A DNA stretch of 29,691 nucleotides, from assembly GCA_031549565.1 (NCBI GenBank), contig JAVBPO010000066.1, positions 1-29,691 on the forward strand, read 5' to 3'. Source of the stretch: JAVBSX01 sp031549565. GTDB lineage: Bacteria; Planctomycetota; Planctomycetia; Pirellulales; Thermoguttaceae. This document shows positions 1-7,465 of this stretch, one piece after another. The translations under genes were made by a program, and so were the position numbers. The notes below the pieces were generated by a model that saw only the letters and a list, made by a program, of their open reading frames with translations, did not search any database and was not told where the DNA came from. How positions within the stretch are numbered: position 1 is the first letter of the stretch; the number at the start of each line of letters is the position of its first letter.

Positions 1-20
1 ACTGAAAAAAGGTGCCGAGC

Positions 21-127
21 TGTCATTCTGAGGTACTCCGAAGAATCTGGTTCCTCAAGTTGACGTCCTCGAAAAACCGGAACGTCTTGATTCGGGAGCC
101 AGATGCTTCGTTTCACTCAGCATGACC
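21..127. repeat. Palindromic intergenic repeat, copy A
   Basis: The left arm (21-50) starts TGTCATTCTGAG and ends GAAGAATCTGG. The right arm (99-127) is its imperfect reverse complement, starting CCAGATGCTTC and ending CTCAGCATGACC. A non-conserved centre of about 48 bases separates them. Two related copies occur in the window (2864-2978 and 29597 to the end). The size, the conserved arms and the variable centre fit a non-coding REP- or MITE-like element; no ORF is carried. Confidence 0.8.
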
Positions 128-202
128 AATCCCTCGCTTTACGGTGTTTAATTATCAAACAACCTCTCAGTACAAAACGTTGCGACGTGATCAACTCGAA
201 CA

Positions 203-227
203 CCGCTTACTTCGTGTGCGGCTCTGA
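203..227 (+). repeat. Diverged copy of the CCGC...TGCGGCTCT hairpin
   Basis: This segment shares the CCGC, TTAC, TTCG and GTGCGGCTCT blocks, in the same order, with the hairpin elements at 22015-22054 and 10474-10500. It lacks the T-run that follows the other two copies. It is a weak call because the similarity is patchy. Confidence 0.35.
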
Positions 228-260
228 TTCGAAACGGCGACCAAGTCCGAGACTACCGGA

Positions 261-282
261 ATTGTCTCATACCGGAGACAAT
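261..282. other. Perfect 8-bp stem-loop
   Basis: ATTGTCTC and GAGACAAT pair perfectly around a 6-base loop. No T-run follows on the plus strand. On the minus strand only a mixed T/A tract follows, so it is not a clear terminator. The rest of 128-390 shows no gene. Confidence 0.5.
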
Positions 283-390
283 AATAAAAGTAGGTGCGAT
301 TGACCAGTGGAATGACTATGGAAAAGCTGCACATTCGGGCCCAGGACAGTATGAAAGCACCTCGTGGGGCAATCGCTTTGATTGTTTATG

Positions 391-418
391 TTGACTTATT
401 CGCTACAATCACTACAAT
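391..418 (+). promoter_or_regulatory. Sigma70-type promoter (TTGACT-N16-TACAAT)
   Basis: The -35 box TTGACT is at 391-396 and the -10 box TACAAT at 413-418, with a 16-base spacer. The expected start of transcription, about 7 bases past the -10, coincides with the ATG at 425. This is the best promoter upstream of the cysteine-rich protein gene at 590 and would give that gene a leader of about 165 bases. Confidence 0.55.
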
Positions 419-424
419 TAACGC

Positions 425-496
425 ATGTTGTTTATTCCCATTGCGTGTCTTTCATTGTTGGGCATGGAGTATCAGCCGAAAGGAACGATTGTATAG
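425..496 (+). CDS. Possible leaderless 23-residue peptide
   Basis: An ATG lies 6 bases after the TACAAT box, so it falls where transcription should begin. The frame runs 23 codons to TAG. The peptide starts with a hydrophobic stretch (MLFIPIACLSLLG) and ends with a short polar tail. It could be a leader peptide in front of the cysteine-rich protein gene or only a chance frame. The support is the promoter geometry, not homology. Confidence 0.25.
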   Translation: MLFIPIACLSLLGMEYQPKGTIV

Positions 497-589
497 CGAA
501 GAGACAGAGGTTAGGGGCCATTCCCGGACCCTTGTTTTTCGATAGGTCACTTTATTACCACTCGACAATTTTCATTGAGGAGAAAGAAA

Positions 590-967
590 ATGAAAAAAAT
601 CACTCTTGGCAGTCTGGCCGTTTTGGTCCTGTTGTTCGCGGCGGTTTCAGCCAATGCGGGAACCCCTTGTGCTCCGTGCGAACCGGCTGCTCCTGTCGCC
701 TGTGAACCGGCCGCCCCCGCTGCGTGTGAGCCGTGTGCTCCGGTCGCCGAGCCGGCTTGCGAACCTTGCACTCCCTGTGTCGCCGTCACCGAATACTGCG
801 GATGCGGATGCAAGGCCGATTGCTGCGACTGCCGTTGCTGCAAACCGCGTTTTCATCGTCGCGCGATTTGCTGGGCTCCGGCTCCGCGTTGCGAAATGGA
901 CCGTTGCTGCTCGCCGCGTTGGGGCGGTTGGGGCTGGGGTTGGAGAGCCAATCGCTGCTGCCGATAA
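590..967 (+). CDS. Small secreted cysteine-rich protein
   Basis: The product is 125 residues. The start is the ATG at 590, preceded by GGAGA at 579-583; an in-frame TTG at 575 lies over this SD and is unlikely to be used. Residues 1-23 are a Sec signal peptide (KK, a hydrophobic core, then SANAG). The mature part has 22 cysteines in about 100 residues. It begins with a proline/alanine-rich zone repeating CEPAAP and CEPC units, continues with a dense CGCGCK/CCDCRCC block, and ends basic with a GWGWGW stretch. No enzyme motif is seen. Disulfide cross-linking or metal binding outside the cytoplasm is an inference from composition. Planctomycete cell walls are known to contain cysteine-rich proteins, but I cannot assign this one to a named family. 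Confidence 0.75.
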   Translation: MKKITLGSLAVLVLLFAAVSANAGTPCAPCEPAAPVACEPAAPAACEPCAPVAEPACEPCTPCVAVTEYCGCGCKADCCDCRCCKPRFHRRAICWAPAPRCEMDRCCSPRWGGWGWGWRANRCCR

Positions 968-980
968 GCAAAGATGGAGT

Positions 981-1039
981 GTGGGCGCCCCGCCCGCACG
1001 GAGATAAAATGTAACCCAAGACGCGGGCGAGGCGCCCAC
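981..1039. terminator. GC-rich palindrome between convergent genes
   Basis: GTGGGCGCC at the start of the left arm (981-997) pairs with GGCGCCCAC at the end of the right arm (1023-1039), 16 of 17 positions matching, around a 25-base centre. It lies between the cysteine-rich gene and the convergent dnaX and probably ends transcription from both sides. There is no clear T-run. One arm recurs at 5022-5038, so it may be a repeat family rather than a plain terminator. Confidence 0.5.
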
Positions 1040-1115
1040 GCTTCAGGATTATTCACAAAAACCGGGCAGGGAAGCTCGGTGTGGAAAGTCTCGAACGATC
1101 GGCAAAACCCAAGTG

Positions 1116-2831
1116 TCAGCGATCTTCGACTTCAACAAGATCCGCACCGAAAATATCCCGCGCTTTTTGGATCATCGGATGGTCCGCCAGTTCGGCGAGC
1201 AGTTTATATTTCAGTTGGGCGTCATTCTTGACGTTCTTTTGCGGCGCCGGTCGTTGTGGTGCCCCCACGGTCGCCAATTCGAATCGGATCGAAACCGGTT
1301 CGCCCACGATCTTCTCCAAAGCCGCGGCAATCTTCGGCTGCTCTTTTTCGCAGAATGTCTTCGAACCGGAAATGGTCGTTCCCGCCGGGACGGGAAAGGA
1401 GACGATAAAGACGTTCGGGGCTTGGAATTTCACGTCGTGAAAGCTCATCGCATTCATCGACATCATCCCCGGCAGTTCCCGTGCGGCGTCACGCCAAATT
1501 TCCGTCGCACGACCGTCGTCCATTGCCGTAAGCGGCGGAGCCTGCTCCGCCCTGAAAACGACCTCTTTTTCATGTTGATCCGCCGCTTTTTCCTCGACTA
1601 ATACGACCTGCTCCGAATTGAGGATTCGCGGAATGGTTTTGACCGGGTGGGCCTGCGGTGATTGCGGGAACGAAATTTGGCCTGTTTTGATTTGCTCCAA
1701 CAGGGCCGCGAGCGACTGCATTTCGCCCAGGTGCGCGATCCGAACCAGCGCGAGTTCGAGCAGGATCCGCTCCTGCGTGCTGAACCGCATTCGATTGTGC
1801 GAGTGATCCAGGATTTGCAGGGCGGCAAGAATCCGTTGAATTCCGAACGATTTCGCCGTTTCCCGAAGTTCGGCGAACCGGCCTGGGGCGCTGAACAGCA
1901 GCAGTTTCGCGTCGGCTCCCCCGGAAACGACCATCAGGTCGCGAAAAACGCCGAGCATCTGTTCGATCAGGATTCCGTAATCGACTCCTTCGCCTGCGGC
2001 TTGATCGAGTTCCGCAAAAATCGATTTCGTATCCCCTTGGAGCATGGATTGGAGCAGCCGGAAAATCCTTTGATCGTCGGCGGTCCCGAGCATTTCGTGA
2101 ACGTCCGACAGTTTGATGTGCTCCGGCGCAAAAGAAAGGAGCTGTTCCAGAAGCGATTGTGCGTCCCGCATGGAACCGGCTGCGCGGCGGGCGAGCAGTT
2201 CAAAGACCCCCGCGTCGGCGGTCACTTTTTCGGCGATCGCGATTTGCTCCAGCTTTTGAGAAATGGAAGTCGCGTCGATACCGGCGAAATCGTATCGTTG
2301 ACACCGCGACAGGATCGTGATCGGAATCTTGTTCGCTTCGGTCGTACAGAAGATGAATTTGACATGCGCCGGCGGTTCTTCAAGCGTTTTCAGGAGCGCG
2401 TTGAACGCTTCCCGGGTCAGCATGTGAACTTCGTCGATGATGTAAATCTTAAACGTCGAACGACTCGGCTTGATCGACGCGTTTTGCCGCAACTGCCGGA
2501 TTTCATCGATCCCGCGATTGCTCGCTCCGTCGATTTCCAACACGTCGACGTCGTCGCCGACGGAGATGTGTTCGCACGCATCGCACTGGTTGCACGGGGT
2601 CGGCGTCGGGCCGTGGACGCAGTTGAGCGACTTGGCGAAAATTCGCGCGGTCGACGTCTTGCCGACCCCGCGCGCTCCGGTAAAAAGATAAGCGTGCCCA
2701 ATCCGGTGCGTCGCAATCGCGTTGGACAGCGCTTGCGAAACGTGATGCTGCCCCACGAGTTCGCCGAATCCCTGCGGCCGATACCGTCGGGCAACGACCT
2801 GATATCCTTGATTTTCTTCTGACATAAACAT
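1116..2831 (-). CDS. dnaX: DNA polymerase III subunit gamma/tau
   Basis: The 571-residue product is the ATPase of the replication clamp loader. It opens the beta clamp and loads it on DNA in the cytoplasm. Residues 52-59 are the Walker A motif GARGVGKT. Cys 71, 80, 83 and 86 form the zinc module typical of DnaX. DEVH (133-136) is the Walker B motif, and SRC (175-177) is the sensor 1 region. Domain III follows, then a weakly conserved C-terminal part that ends without a recognisable tau extension. Two in-frame ATGs (2831 and 2825) are possible. GAAGG sits 4 bases before the first, just after a small CGCCA/TGGCG hairpin. No run of six or more A marks a programmed frameshift site. The usual neighbours ybaB and recR are not here. 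Confidence 0.95.
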   Translation of the reverse strand: MFMSEENQGYQVVARRYRPQGFGELVGQHHVSQALSNAIATHRIGHAYLFTGARGVGKTSTARIFAKSLNCVHGPTPTPCNQCDACEHISVGDDVDVLEIDGASNRGIDEIRQLRQNASIKPSRSTFKIYIIDEVHMLTREAFNALLKTLEEPPAHVKFIFCTTEANKIPITILSRCQRYDFAGIDATSISQKLEQIAIAEKVTADAGVFELLARRAAGSMRDAQSLLEQLLSFAPEHIKLSDVHEMLGTADDQRIFRLLQSMLQGDTKSIFAELDQAAGEGVDYGILIEQMLGVFRDLMVVSGGADAKLLLFSAPGRFAELRETAKSFGIQRILAALQILDHSHNRMRFSTQERILLELALVRIAHLGEMQSLAALLEQIKTGQISFPQSPQAHPVKTIPRILNSEQVVLVEEKAADQHEKEVVFRAEQAPPLTAMDDGRATEIWRDAARELPGMMSMNAMSFHDVKFQAPNVFIVSFPVPAGTTISGSKTFCEKEQPKIAAALEKIVGEPVSIRFELATVGAPQRPAPQKNVKNDAQLKYKLLAELADHPMIQKARDIFGADLVEVEDR

Positions 2832-2863
2832 TAGGCCTTCGCCAGAAAATGGCGGGCATGTTT

Positions 2864-2978
2864 TGTCATTCTGAGCGCAGTGTACTCACGAAGCGAAGAA
2901 TCTGGTGTATCCTGCCAACACGTATTATCGAACGGGCATGAATTGACACCAGATTCTTCGGAGTACCTCAGAATGACA
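2864..2978. repeat. Palindromic intergenic repeat, copy B
   Basis: The left arm (2864-2907) begins TGTCATTCTGAG and carries the longer insert GCGCAGTGTACTCACGAAGC before GAAGAATCTGGTGT. The right arm (2945-2978) is the reverse complement of the shorter type, beginning ACACCAGATTCTTC and ending CTCAGAATGACA. The outer 12 and inner 14 bases of the arms match perfectly. It occupies most of the gap between the DUF1080 gene and dnaX. Confidence 0.85.
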
Positions 2979-3022
2979 AAACCACATCATACATAAACTT
3001 GCTACTTATGCTCTTTGGGGGA

Positions 3023-3757
3023 TTATTTTTCGAAAACTTTAATGTTCCGGAACGCGACGCCGCCGTGGTTGCCTTGGAACATGAGCGGTCCTTTCGGGCA
3101 TTCCTTTCCGGTGATACCGCCGGGGGTCTGTTCCTTCATTTCGACGTCTTCCTGAACGACCTTGTCGTTGAGCGTGATTTTCACGAACTTGGCGTTCTGG
3201 ATTTTCTTGCCGTCGGCGTCGAACTTCGGCGCTTTGAAATCGATCACGATACGCTGCCATTGTCCCGGCGGGAGCGACGCGTTGACTTTCGGCGGAGCGG
3301 CCCCGTAAAGAGCGCCGACATCCCCTTGCGTCATTTTCTCATGTCCCCAACTGTCGAGAACCTGAACTTCATATTCTCCCATGACGTAGATACCGCTGTT
3401 GGAATCTTTCGAGACCATGAATTCCAAGTCGATGACACAATCGCCGAATTTCTGTTCGCAATAGAAATCGACGCCGCCGCGGGGCTCTTGCGTCCAATTC
3501 CATTCGACGAGGTTGATCAGGTCACCTTCCATGAATTTTCCGTCTTTTTTCTCCAAGGGGCGGGCGATCATGCCTCTTTCATTTTCCGGATCAAGGAAAG
3601 CCCGACCGACGATCCAACTGCTTTTCGCGTTCGGATCGACCGCCTTCCAGCCTTTCAGCGTGAATCCGTCGAACGGTTTTTGGGGTTCCGCGGCGCCGAC
3701 GAATCCGACGCAAAGGAAAGATGCCAACAAGATGCTCAGTACGAGTGTTTTTTGCAT
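3023..3757 (-). CDS. Secreted DUF1080 protein (3-keto-disaccharide hydrolase family)
   Basis: The product is 244 residues if the ATG at 3757 is used. AAGGA lies 9 bases before it and the reading then opens with a signal peptide ending near VGAAEP. A longer frame to 3820 adds a non-signal sequence and is less likely. The rest is a single DUF1080 domain with a concanavalin-like beta-sandwich fold. Typical segments are FDGFTLKGWK near the mature N-terminus, DLEFMVSKDSNSGIYVMGEY in the middle, and the ending GPLMFQGNHGGVAFRNI. The family is very common in planctomycetes, and some members hydrolyse 3-keto-glycosides. The substrate here is unknown. It may act with the exported ThuA/TIM and Gfo/Idh proteins encoded at 13834-17118. 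Confidence 0.88.
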   Translation of the reverse strand: MQKTLVLSILLASFLCVGFVGAAEPQKPFDGFTLKGWKAVDPNAKSSWIVGRAFLDPENERGMIARPLEKKDGKFMEGDLINLVEWNWTQEPRGGVDFYCEQKFGDCVIDLEFMVSKDSNSGIYVMGEYEVQVLDSWGHEKMTQGDVGALYGAAPPKVNASLPPGQWQRIVIDFKAPKFDADGKKIQNAKFVKITLNDKVVQEDVEMKEQTPGGITGKECPKGPLMFQGNHGGVAFRNIKVFEK

Positions 3758-3880
3758 TGAACCATATCCTTTCATGAGAGGGAATGTGTGGGTAGACGCC
3801 GACAGGCGTCCCGAGTTCACGGATTATATCAAGTCGCAAAAAGGAAATCCAGAGGAGCGGAAATAGGGGACAAGTGATAG

Positions 3881-3926
3881 GTGATAGTGGATAGGTGATT
3901 TTTTTCTATCACCTATCACTTATCAC
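3881..3926. repeat. Near-perfect 19-bp palindrome of GTGATAG units
   Basis: The left arm (3881-3899) and right arm (3908-3926) match at 17 of 19 positions around an 8-base T-rich loop. The arms are built from short GTGATAG/GTGGATAG repeats, with one extra unit at 3873-3880. It covers the stop codon of the prenyltransferase gene and may end its transcript, although no T-run follows the stem on the minus strand. Confidence 0.6.
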
Positions 3927-4807
3927 GTCATCAGATCGATCACGCCGATCAGCAGTAGTCCGAGGGAGATGATCGCGTTCAGGTGGAAGAATGCCAGATT
4001 CACCCGGTCCAGGTCGATGGATTCCCCCTGACGTTTCGGGCGGACGACGAAATGCTCGAAAATCAACAACGTCGCGATCAGCGTAACGCCACCGTAATAA
4101 ATCGTGCCGAATTTTTCGTAAACGGTCGGAAGCAGAAACAGCAGTAACAGCGTCAAAACGTGACACCCGGCCGCGATGCGTAGGGAACCGGCGACGCCGA
4201 ATTTTGCCGGAACGCTTTTCAATCGCATTTTCACGTCGAAATCATAGTCCTGACAGGCGTAGATGATGTCGAACCCGGCGACCCAAAAGAGAACGGCGGC
4301 CCCTAAAAGAATCGGAGCCAAGGAAAATGTCGGAGAAACGGCGACCCAAGCCGCGATCGGGGCGAGCATCAGAGCCGCTCCGAGCCAGAAGTGCGACGCG
4401 ATCGTGAACCGTTTCGCATAACTGTATCCGCAAAGAAACACGAGGACGGGAAGCGAACAGAGAACCGGAATCGGATTGGTCGGTAAAAACAAGCAGCACG
4501 AAGCGACAAACCCGAGTGCGCAAACCCCGGTGAAAACCAAAACCGACCGCGAAGTCAACCGGCCGCTCGGAAGATGTCGTAACGCCGTCCGTGGATTGAG
4601 CGCGTCGATCGCCTGATCGGCCCAGCGGTTGAACGACATGGCCGCACTCCGCGCAAAAACCATGCACAACAAAACACCGAGAAACGGTTGAACGACAGGA
4701 CTGCCCGGCTTGAGTTCCGCAAAAGCCATACAAGCGGCGAGCAAAGCGAACGGAAGGGCAAAGAGCGTGTGTGAAAAGCGAATCAGCTCCAAAAAAGGCA
4801 GAATCAT
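3923..4807 (-). CDS. ubiA: UbiA-family prenyltransferase
   Basis: This 294-residue integral membrane enzyme transfers a polyprenyl chain to an aromatic acceptor. Residues 60-68 are NRWADQAID (Asp 64 and 68) followed by NPRTA. A second aspartate motif is YACQDYDFD (Asp 187 and 191). Both bind the Mg-diphosphate of the prenyl donor. About eight hydrophobic segments are visible. The symbol is family-level: the protein resembles the 4-hydroxybenzoate polyprenyltransferase branch, which in bacteria without ubiquinone often serves menaquinone synthesis by the futalosine route (MqnP-like). No other quinone gene is nearby to decide. There is no SD, and a TATACT box ends 6 bases before the ATG, so the mRNA may be leaderless. 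A palindrome covers the stop codon. Confidence 0.88.
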   Translation of the reverse strand: MILPFLELIRFSHTLFALPFALLAACMAFAELKPGSPVVQPFLGVLLCMVFARSAAMSFNRWADQAIDALNPRTALRHLPSGRLTSRSVLVFTGVCALGFVASCCLFLPTNPIPVLCSLPVLVFLCGYSYAKRFTIASHFWLGAALMLAPIAAWVAVSPTFSLAPILLGAAVLFWVAGFDIIYACQDYDFDVKMRLKSVPAKFGVAGSLRIAAGCHVLTLLLLFLLPTVYEKFGTIYYGGVTLIATLLIFEHFVVRPKRQGESIDLDRVNLAFFHLNAIISLGLLLIGVIDLMT

Positions 4808-4813
4808 CGTTTT

Positions 4814-4819
4814 AGTATA
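4814..4819 (-). promoter_or_regulatory. -10 box placed for a leaderless prenyltransferase mRNA
   Basis: TATACT on the minus strand is followed by 6 bases and then the ATG at 4807. No good -35 box is seen. Read-through from the tRNA-Gln promoter upstream is the alternative. Confidence 0.35.
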
Positions 4820-4851
4820 TGCCCATTTTTAGCCGGTACTCCGCGCGAAAA

Positions 4852-4922
4852 CTGGGGAACAGGGATTCGAACCCCGACTAAATGGTTCAGAGCCATTCGT
4901 GCTACCTTTACACAATTCCCCA
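4852..4922 (-). tRNA. tRNA-Gln, anticodon CUG
   Basis: The acceptor stem TGGGGAA/TTCCCCA has discriminator G at 4852 and no encoded CCA. The D-arm closes with GTG/CAC. The anticodon stem AATGG/CCATT holds the loop CTCTGAA, giving anticodon CTG, which reads CAG. The T-arm CGGGG/CCCTG encloses TTCGAAT. The length is 71 bases, slightly short because of a small D-loop and variable loop. A U1-A72 pair and G73 are typical of bacterial tRNA-Gln. Confidence 0.93.
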
Positions 4923-4934
4923 AGGAAAGAGCGG

Positions 4935-4964
4935 ATTATACATGACCAAGACGCCTTTCGTCAA
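4935..4964 (-). promoter_or_regulatory. tRNA-Gln promoter (TTGACG-N18-TATAAT)
   Basis: On the minus strand the -35 box TTGACG is at 4964-4959 and the -10 box TATAAT at 4940-4935, with an 18-base spacer. The mature tRNA begins 12 bases downstream, so transcription starts about 5 bases before it. Confidence 0.75.
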
Positions 4965-5015
4965 GACCGGGTAGTGGTTCCACTATTGACAGCCAATGCC
5001 GTTAAGCGTTTTTTA

Positions 5016-5040
5016 TGGAGTGTGGGCGCCTCGCCCGCAC
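5016..5040. repeat. Single arm of the GTGGGCGCC palindrome
   Basis: GGAGTGTGGGCGCC followed by TCGCCCGCAC matches the arms at 976-1039. Positions 5022-5038 equal the exact reverse complement of 1023-1039. No partner arm is found within 100 bases, so this is a half copy. Confidence 0.6.
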
Positions 5041-5128
5041 TTGAATATCCCGGTCTTTTGCCTCCCCCACGCTTACGCTTGGGGTTGGTGTGGCCACAGG
5101 AGAGGGATGGGACGCCGGCTTCCGCTTT

Positions 5129-5155
5129 CATTTCTCATTTCTCATTTCTCATTTT
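5129..5155 (+). repeat. Tandem CATTTCT repeat
   Basis: Three perfect CATTTCT units (5129-5149) are followed by CATTTTT. This is a short simple-sequence tract in a gene-free stretch (4965-5458). Confidence 0.7.
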
Positions 5156-5277
5156 TTGGCCTGCGATGTTTCTTCTGATTATTCCGCCTGTTTTTTCGAG
5201 AATCATTTCGCTTTTCTTCGACGTCCGATAAATTATGGTATATTCTTATTGTGGTGTATACCGTAGCACGGTAGGGC

Positions 5278-5396
5278 GGTCGCCTTCGGCTGAAGTGTTC
5301 CGCAGCCTCGTTGGGCTGCTGCCGACCTGCAATTCAAGCGTATTCTTGAATGTTAATTAAATCAGTGTGAAATTTGAAAACGTCAGTATATTGACG
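5278..5396. other. Dyads upstream of the PQQ-propeller gene
   Basis: Three structures precede the gene at 5459. GGTCG (5278-5282) and CGACC (5323-5327) enclose a CAGCC/GGCTG hairpin. ATTCAAG (5332-5338) and CTTGAAT (5345-5351) form a perfect 7-bp dyad with a 6-base centre. CGTCA (5381-5385) and TGACG (5392-5396) flank another 6-base centre. The last two look like protein-binding dyads or leader hairpins. No convincing -35/-10 pair fits with them. Confidence 0.35.
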
Positions 5397-5458
5397 TGTT
5401 GGAGTATATCATTTTCCGACACTTCATTTAATTGTTCGGACTTCTGGAGTATCCTTCG

Positions 5459-7390
5459 ATGAAAAATCTGTTTGGGACCGCGTTGTTTCTTGTTGTTCTC
5501 GGTCAATGCGCGGCTGTTTTCGGGCAGTCCACCCCGCCGTTCTCCACGGTTCAAACCCGTAAAACCCCGCTGCTGATCGAGCGGGAAGTCGAACGGTTCG
5601 GTTTGACCCGATCGTGGTACAACCAGATTTCGTTGAACCAGAAACGGAATACCGTCAAACACGTCCTTTATCAGGACGGAACGATTTTTATCGTCAGCAA
5701 CGACGCCCGACTGCACGCCATCGACGCGGAGACCGGCGGGACGCTTTGGGTCGCCGAGCTGGGGGATCCGGGCACGATTTGCATGGCTCCGGCCGCCAAT
5801 AGCCGCATGGTCGCCGCTTTGGGAGGGGTGAATCTCCAAGTGTTCGACCGCAAAACCGGCATGAAACTTTGGGAAAACGACGTTTCCGGTATTCCGGGAG
5901 CGGGTTGCGCTTTGAGCGAACGGCATATCTTCATACCGCTCGCTTCCGGTCGTATTCTCGCTTGGCCATTGGAAGAAGCCAAAAAAGATCAAGAGATTCT
6001 TCCGCAGCCGGACGTACCAGTCCCCGCGCCGCCGAAAGACGAACACGACCAGGTGATCGCGGAGATTCATGCGAAATTAGACGAAATCCGTGAATCGATT
6101 CGCGGTCCGCAGCCCGCCGCTGTCGAGGAACCGTTAAGATTGCTGCCGCCGACTTTCATTCCGATGGAATGCCAGTCTTACGGAAACGCCTTGATTCAGC
6201 CGATTGTCGCCGAAGAAACGGCCTTGGACGAATACCTCGTTTGGCCGACCCTCAGCGGCGACGTCTATTTCGGATGTATCGGCGAGTCGGTCAAAAACAT
6301 CTTCGCGTTGCTGTATCGGGTCCGCATTGCTCCGCAGTCCTTTATGCTCGACGCCAACCAGAGTGTTTCCGTCGATTGGGTCGCCCCTCGAACGATTGTT
6401 TCCCAGCCGGTGTACTCACCACGGCAAGTGCTCAAAAAGGACGCCGGGAAGGAAGCCGAAACGACTCCCGCCGATTCCGCCGCGAAAAAAGCGAGCGTCC
6501 GTTCCCGATTCGCCTCGCCCCAGTTCGACGACGAGGAAGACATCTTCTCCAGTGGGCCGGAGGAGGAAGAAGACATTTTCTCCGGCGATTCTGAAGAAAC
6601 GTTGCCGCCGACCCCGCCGAACGGGCAAACGCCGCCGACGCAACCGGTTCCGGCCCAAACGATCCCGGGCCAAGACACCGAATCGGACCTTCCGTTGGAA
6701 AGCGACGAAGATGTCATACCGAGCATGATTCTGGTCGGAAACGTCGCCGGATTCGTCGTCGCGATCAACGATCAGACCGGGGAGGTTTTCTGGAAATACG
6801 TTACGGAGAATCCCGTCATTCAAAGGGTCGTGATCATCAAAGATCACGTTTACGCTTGTACGCAGTTGGGAGGAATGTACTGCTTGGACGCGAGAAACGG
6901 CCAGGAAAACTGGTTCGCGACCGGGATTGTCCAATTTATCGCCGAATCGGAAGGGTGTGTCTACGGTTTGAATTCACGCAAGGAAATCGCGATTCTGGAG
7001 CGTGAAACGGGTCGTGTCATCACGACGTTCCCGGTGATGGCGTTCGACTTTTTCCTCGACAATCGTGAAACGGACCGGATCTACATCGGAATGAAAACCG
7101 GTTTGATCCAGTGTCTCCACGAAGTCAACCAGTTTCAGCCGCTCAAGCACCGCGAAAATCGTATCGACCTTGCCGCGAAAATCCAGGCGGAACTGGCCGC
7201 AGCGGAACAGCAGCAAATCCCGAAACGGCAGCCCGCGGAAACGACCGGTCCCGCTCCGGTTTCCGTGCCCGATTTCGGCGGCGGTTTCGACTCGTCCGAC
7301 GAGGAATCCCCATTCAACTCCGGCGACGACGACTCCTCGACGCCGACGGACGAAGACGACGATTCCGACTCGATTTTCGGCGACGAATAG
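5459..7390 (+). CDS. Secreted PQQ-like beta-propeller protein with acidic inserts
   Basis: The 643-residue product starts at ATG 5459, preceded by GGAG 9 bases upstream. A signal peptide ends near AVFGQS. Beta-propeller repeats of the PQQ/BamB-like type are visible on both sides of a long insert: IVSNDARLHAIDAETGGTLW and FDRKTGMKLWEN before it, and INDQTGEVFWKY and CLDARNGQENW after it. The insert (roughly residues 320-420) is acidic and proline-rich, with two EDIFS motifs. The C-terminal tail is again acidic and ends DSDSIFGDE. No PQQ-binding or catalytic residues can be assigned, so a scaffold role at the envelope is more likely than dehydrogenase activity. It converges on the HzsA-like gene, 75 bases away. 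Confidence 0.85.
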   Translation: MKNLFGTALFLVVLGQCAAVFGQSTPPFSTVQTRKTPLLIEREVERFGLTRSWYNQISLNQKRNTVKHVLYQDGTIFIVSNDARLHAIDAETGGTLWVAELGDPGTICMAPAANSRMVAALGGVNLQVFDRKTGMKLWENDVSGIPGAGCALSERHIFIPLASGRILAWPLEEAKKDQEILPQPDVPVPAPPKDEHDQVIAEIHAKLDEIRESIRGPQPAAVEEPLRLLPPTFIPMECQSYGNALIQPIVAEETALDEYLVWPTLSGDVYFGCIGESVKNIFALLYRVRIAPQSFMLDANQSVSVDWVAPRTIVSQPVYSPRQVLKKDAGKEAETTPADSAAKKASVRSRFASPQFDDEEDIFSSGPEEEEDIFSGDSEETLPPTPPNGQTPPTQPVPAQTIPGQDTESDLPLESDEDVIPSMILVGNVAGFVVAINDQTGEVFWKYVTENPVIQRVVIIKDHVYACTQLGGMYCLDARNGQENWFATGIVQFIAESEGCVYGLNSRKEIAILERETGRVITTFPVMAFDFFLDNRETDRIYIGMKTGLIQCLHEVNQFQPLKHRENRIDLAAKIQAELAAAEQQQIPKRQPAETTGPAPVSVPDFGGGFDSSDEESPFNSGDDDSSTPTDEDDDSDSIFGDE

Positions 7391-7465
7391 TGGGTTGCCA
7401 AGCCTGAAATTGTAAGTTGACTCTTTGGGCCAGCCCCTCGAACGGCTTGATTCTCCGACTGCCGG

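Noticed and set aside
1662..2822. 386-codon plus-strand frame opposite dnaX
   Set aside because: It is fully antisense to dnaX, whose clamp-loader motifs are clear. The translation is Arg/Phe-rich without any recognisable domain, as expected for a mirror of a GC-rich gene.
1116..2831. Programmed frameshift site in dnaX
   Set aside because: The longest A-runs in the sense strand are five bases (GGAAAAAGC, CGAAAAAGA). No six- or seven-base slippery run with a downstream stem was found.
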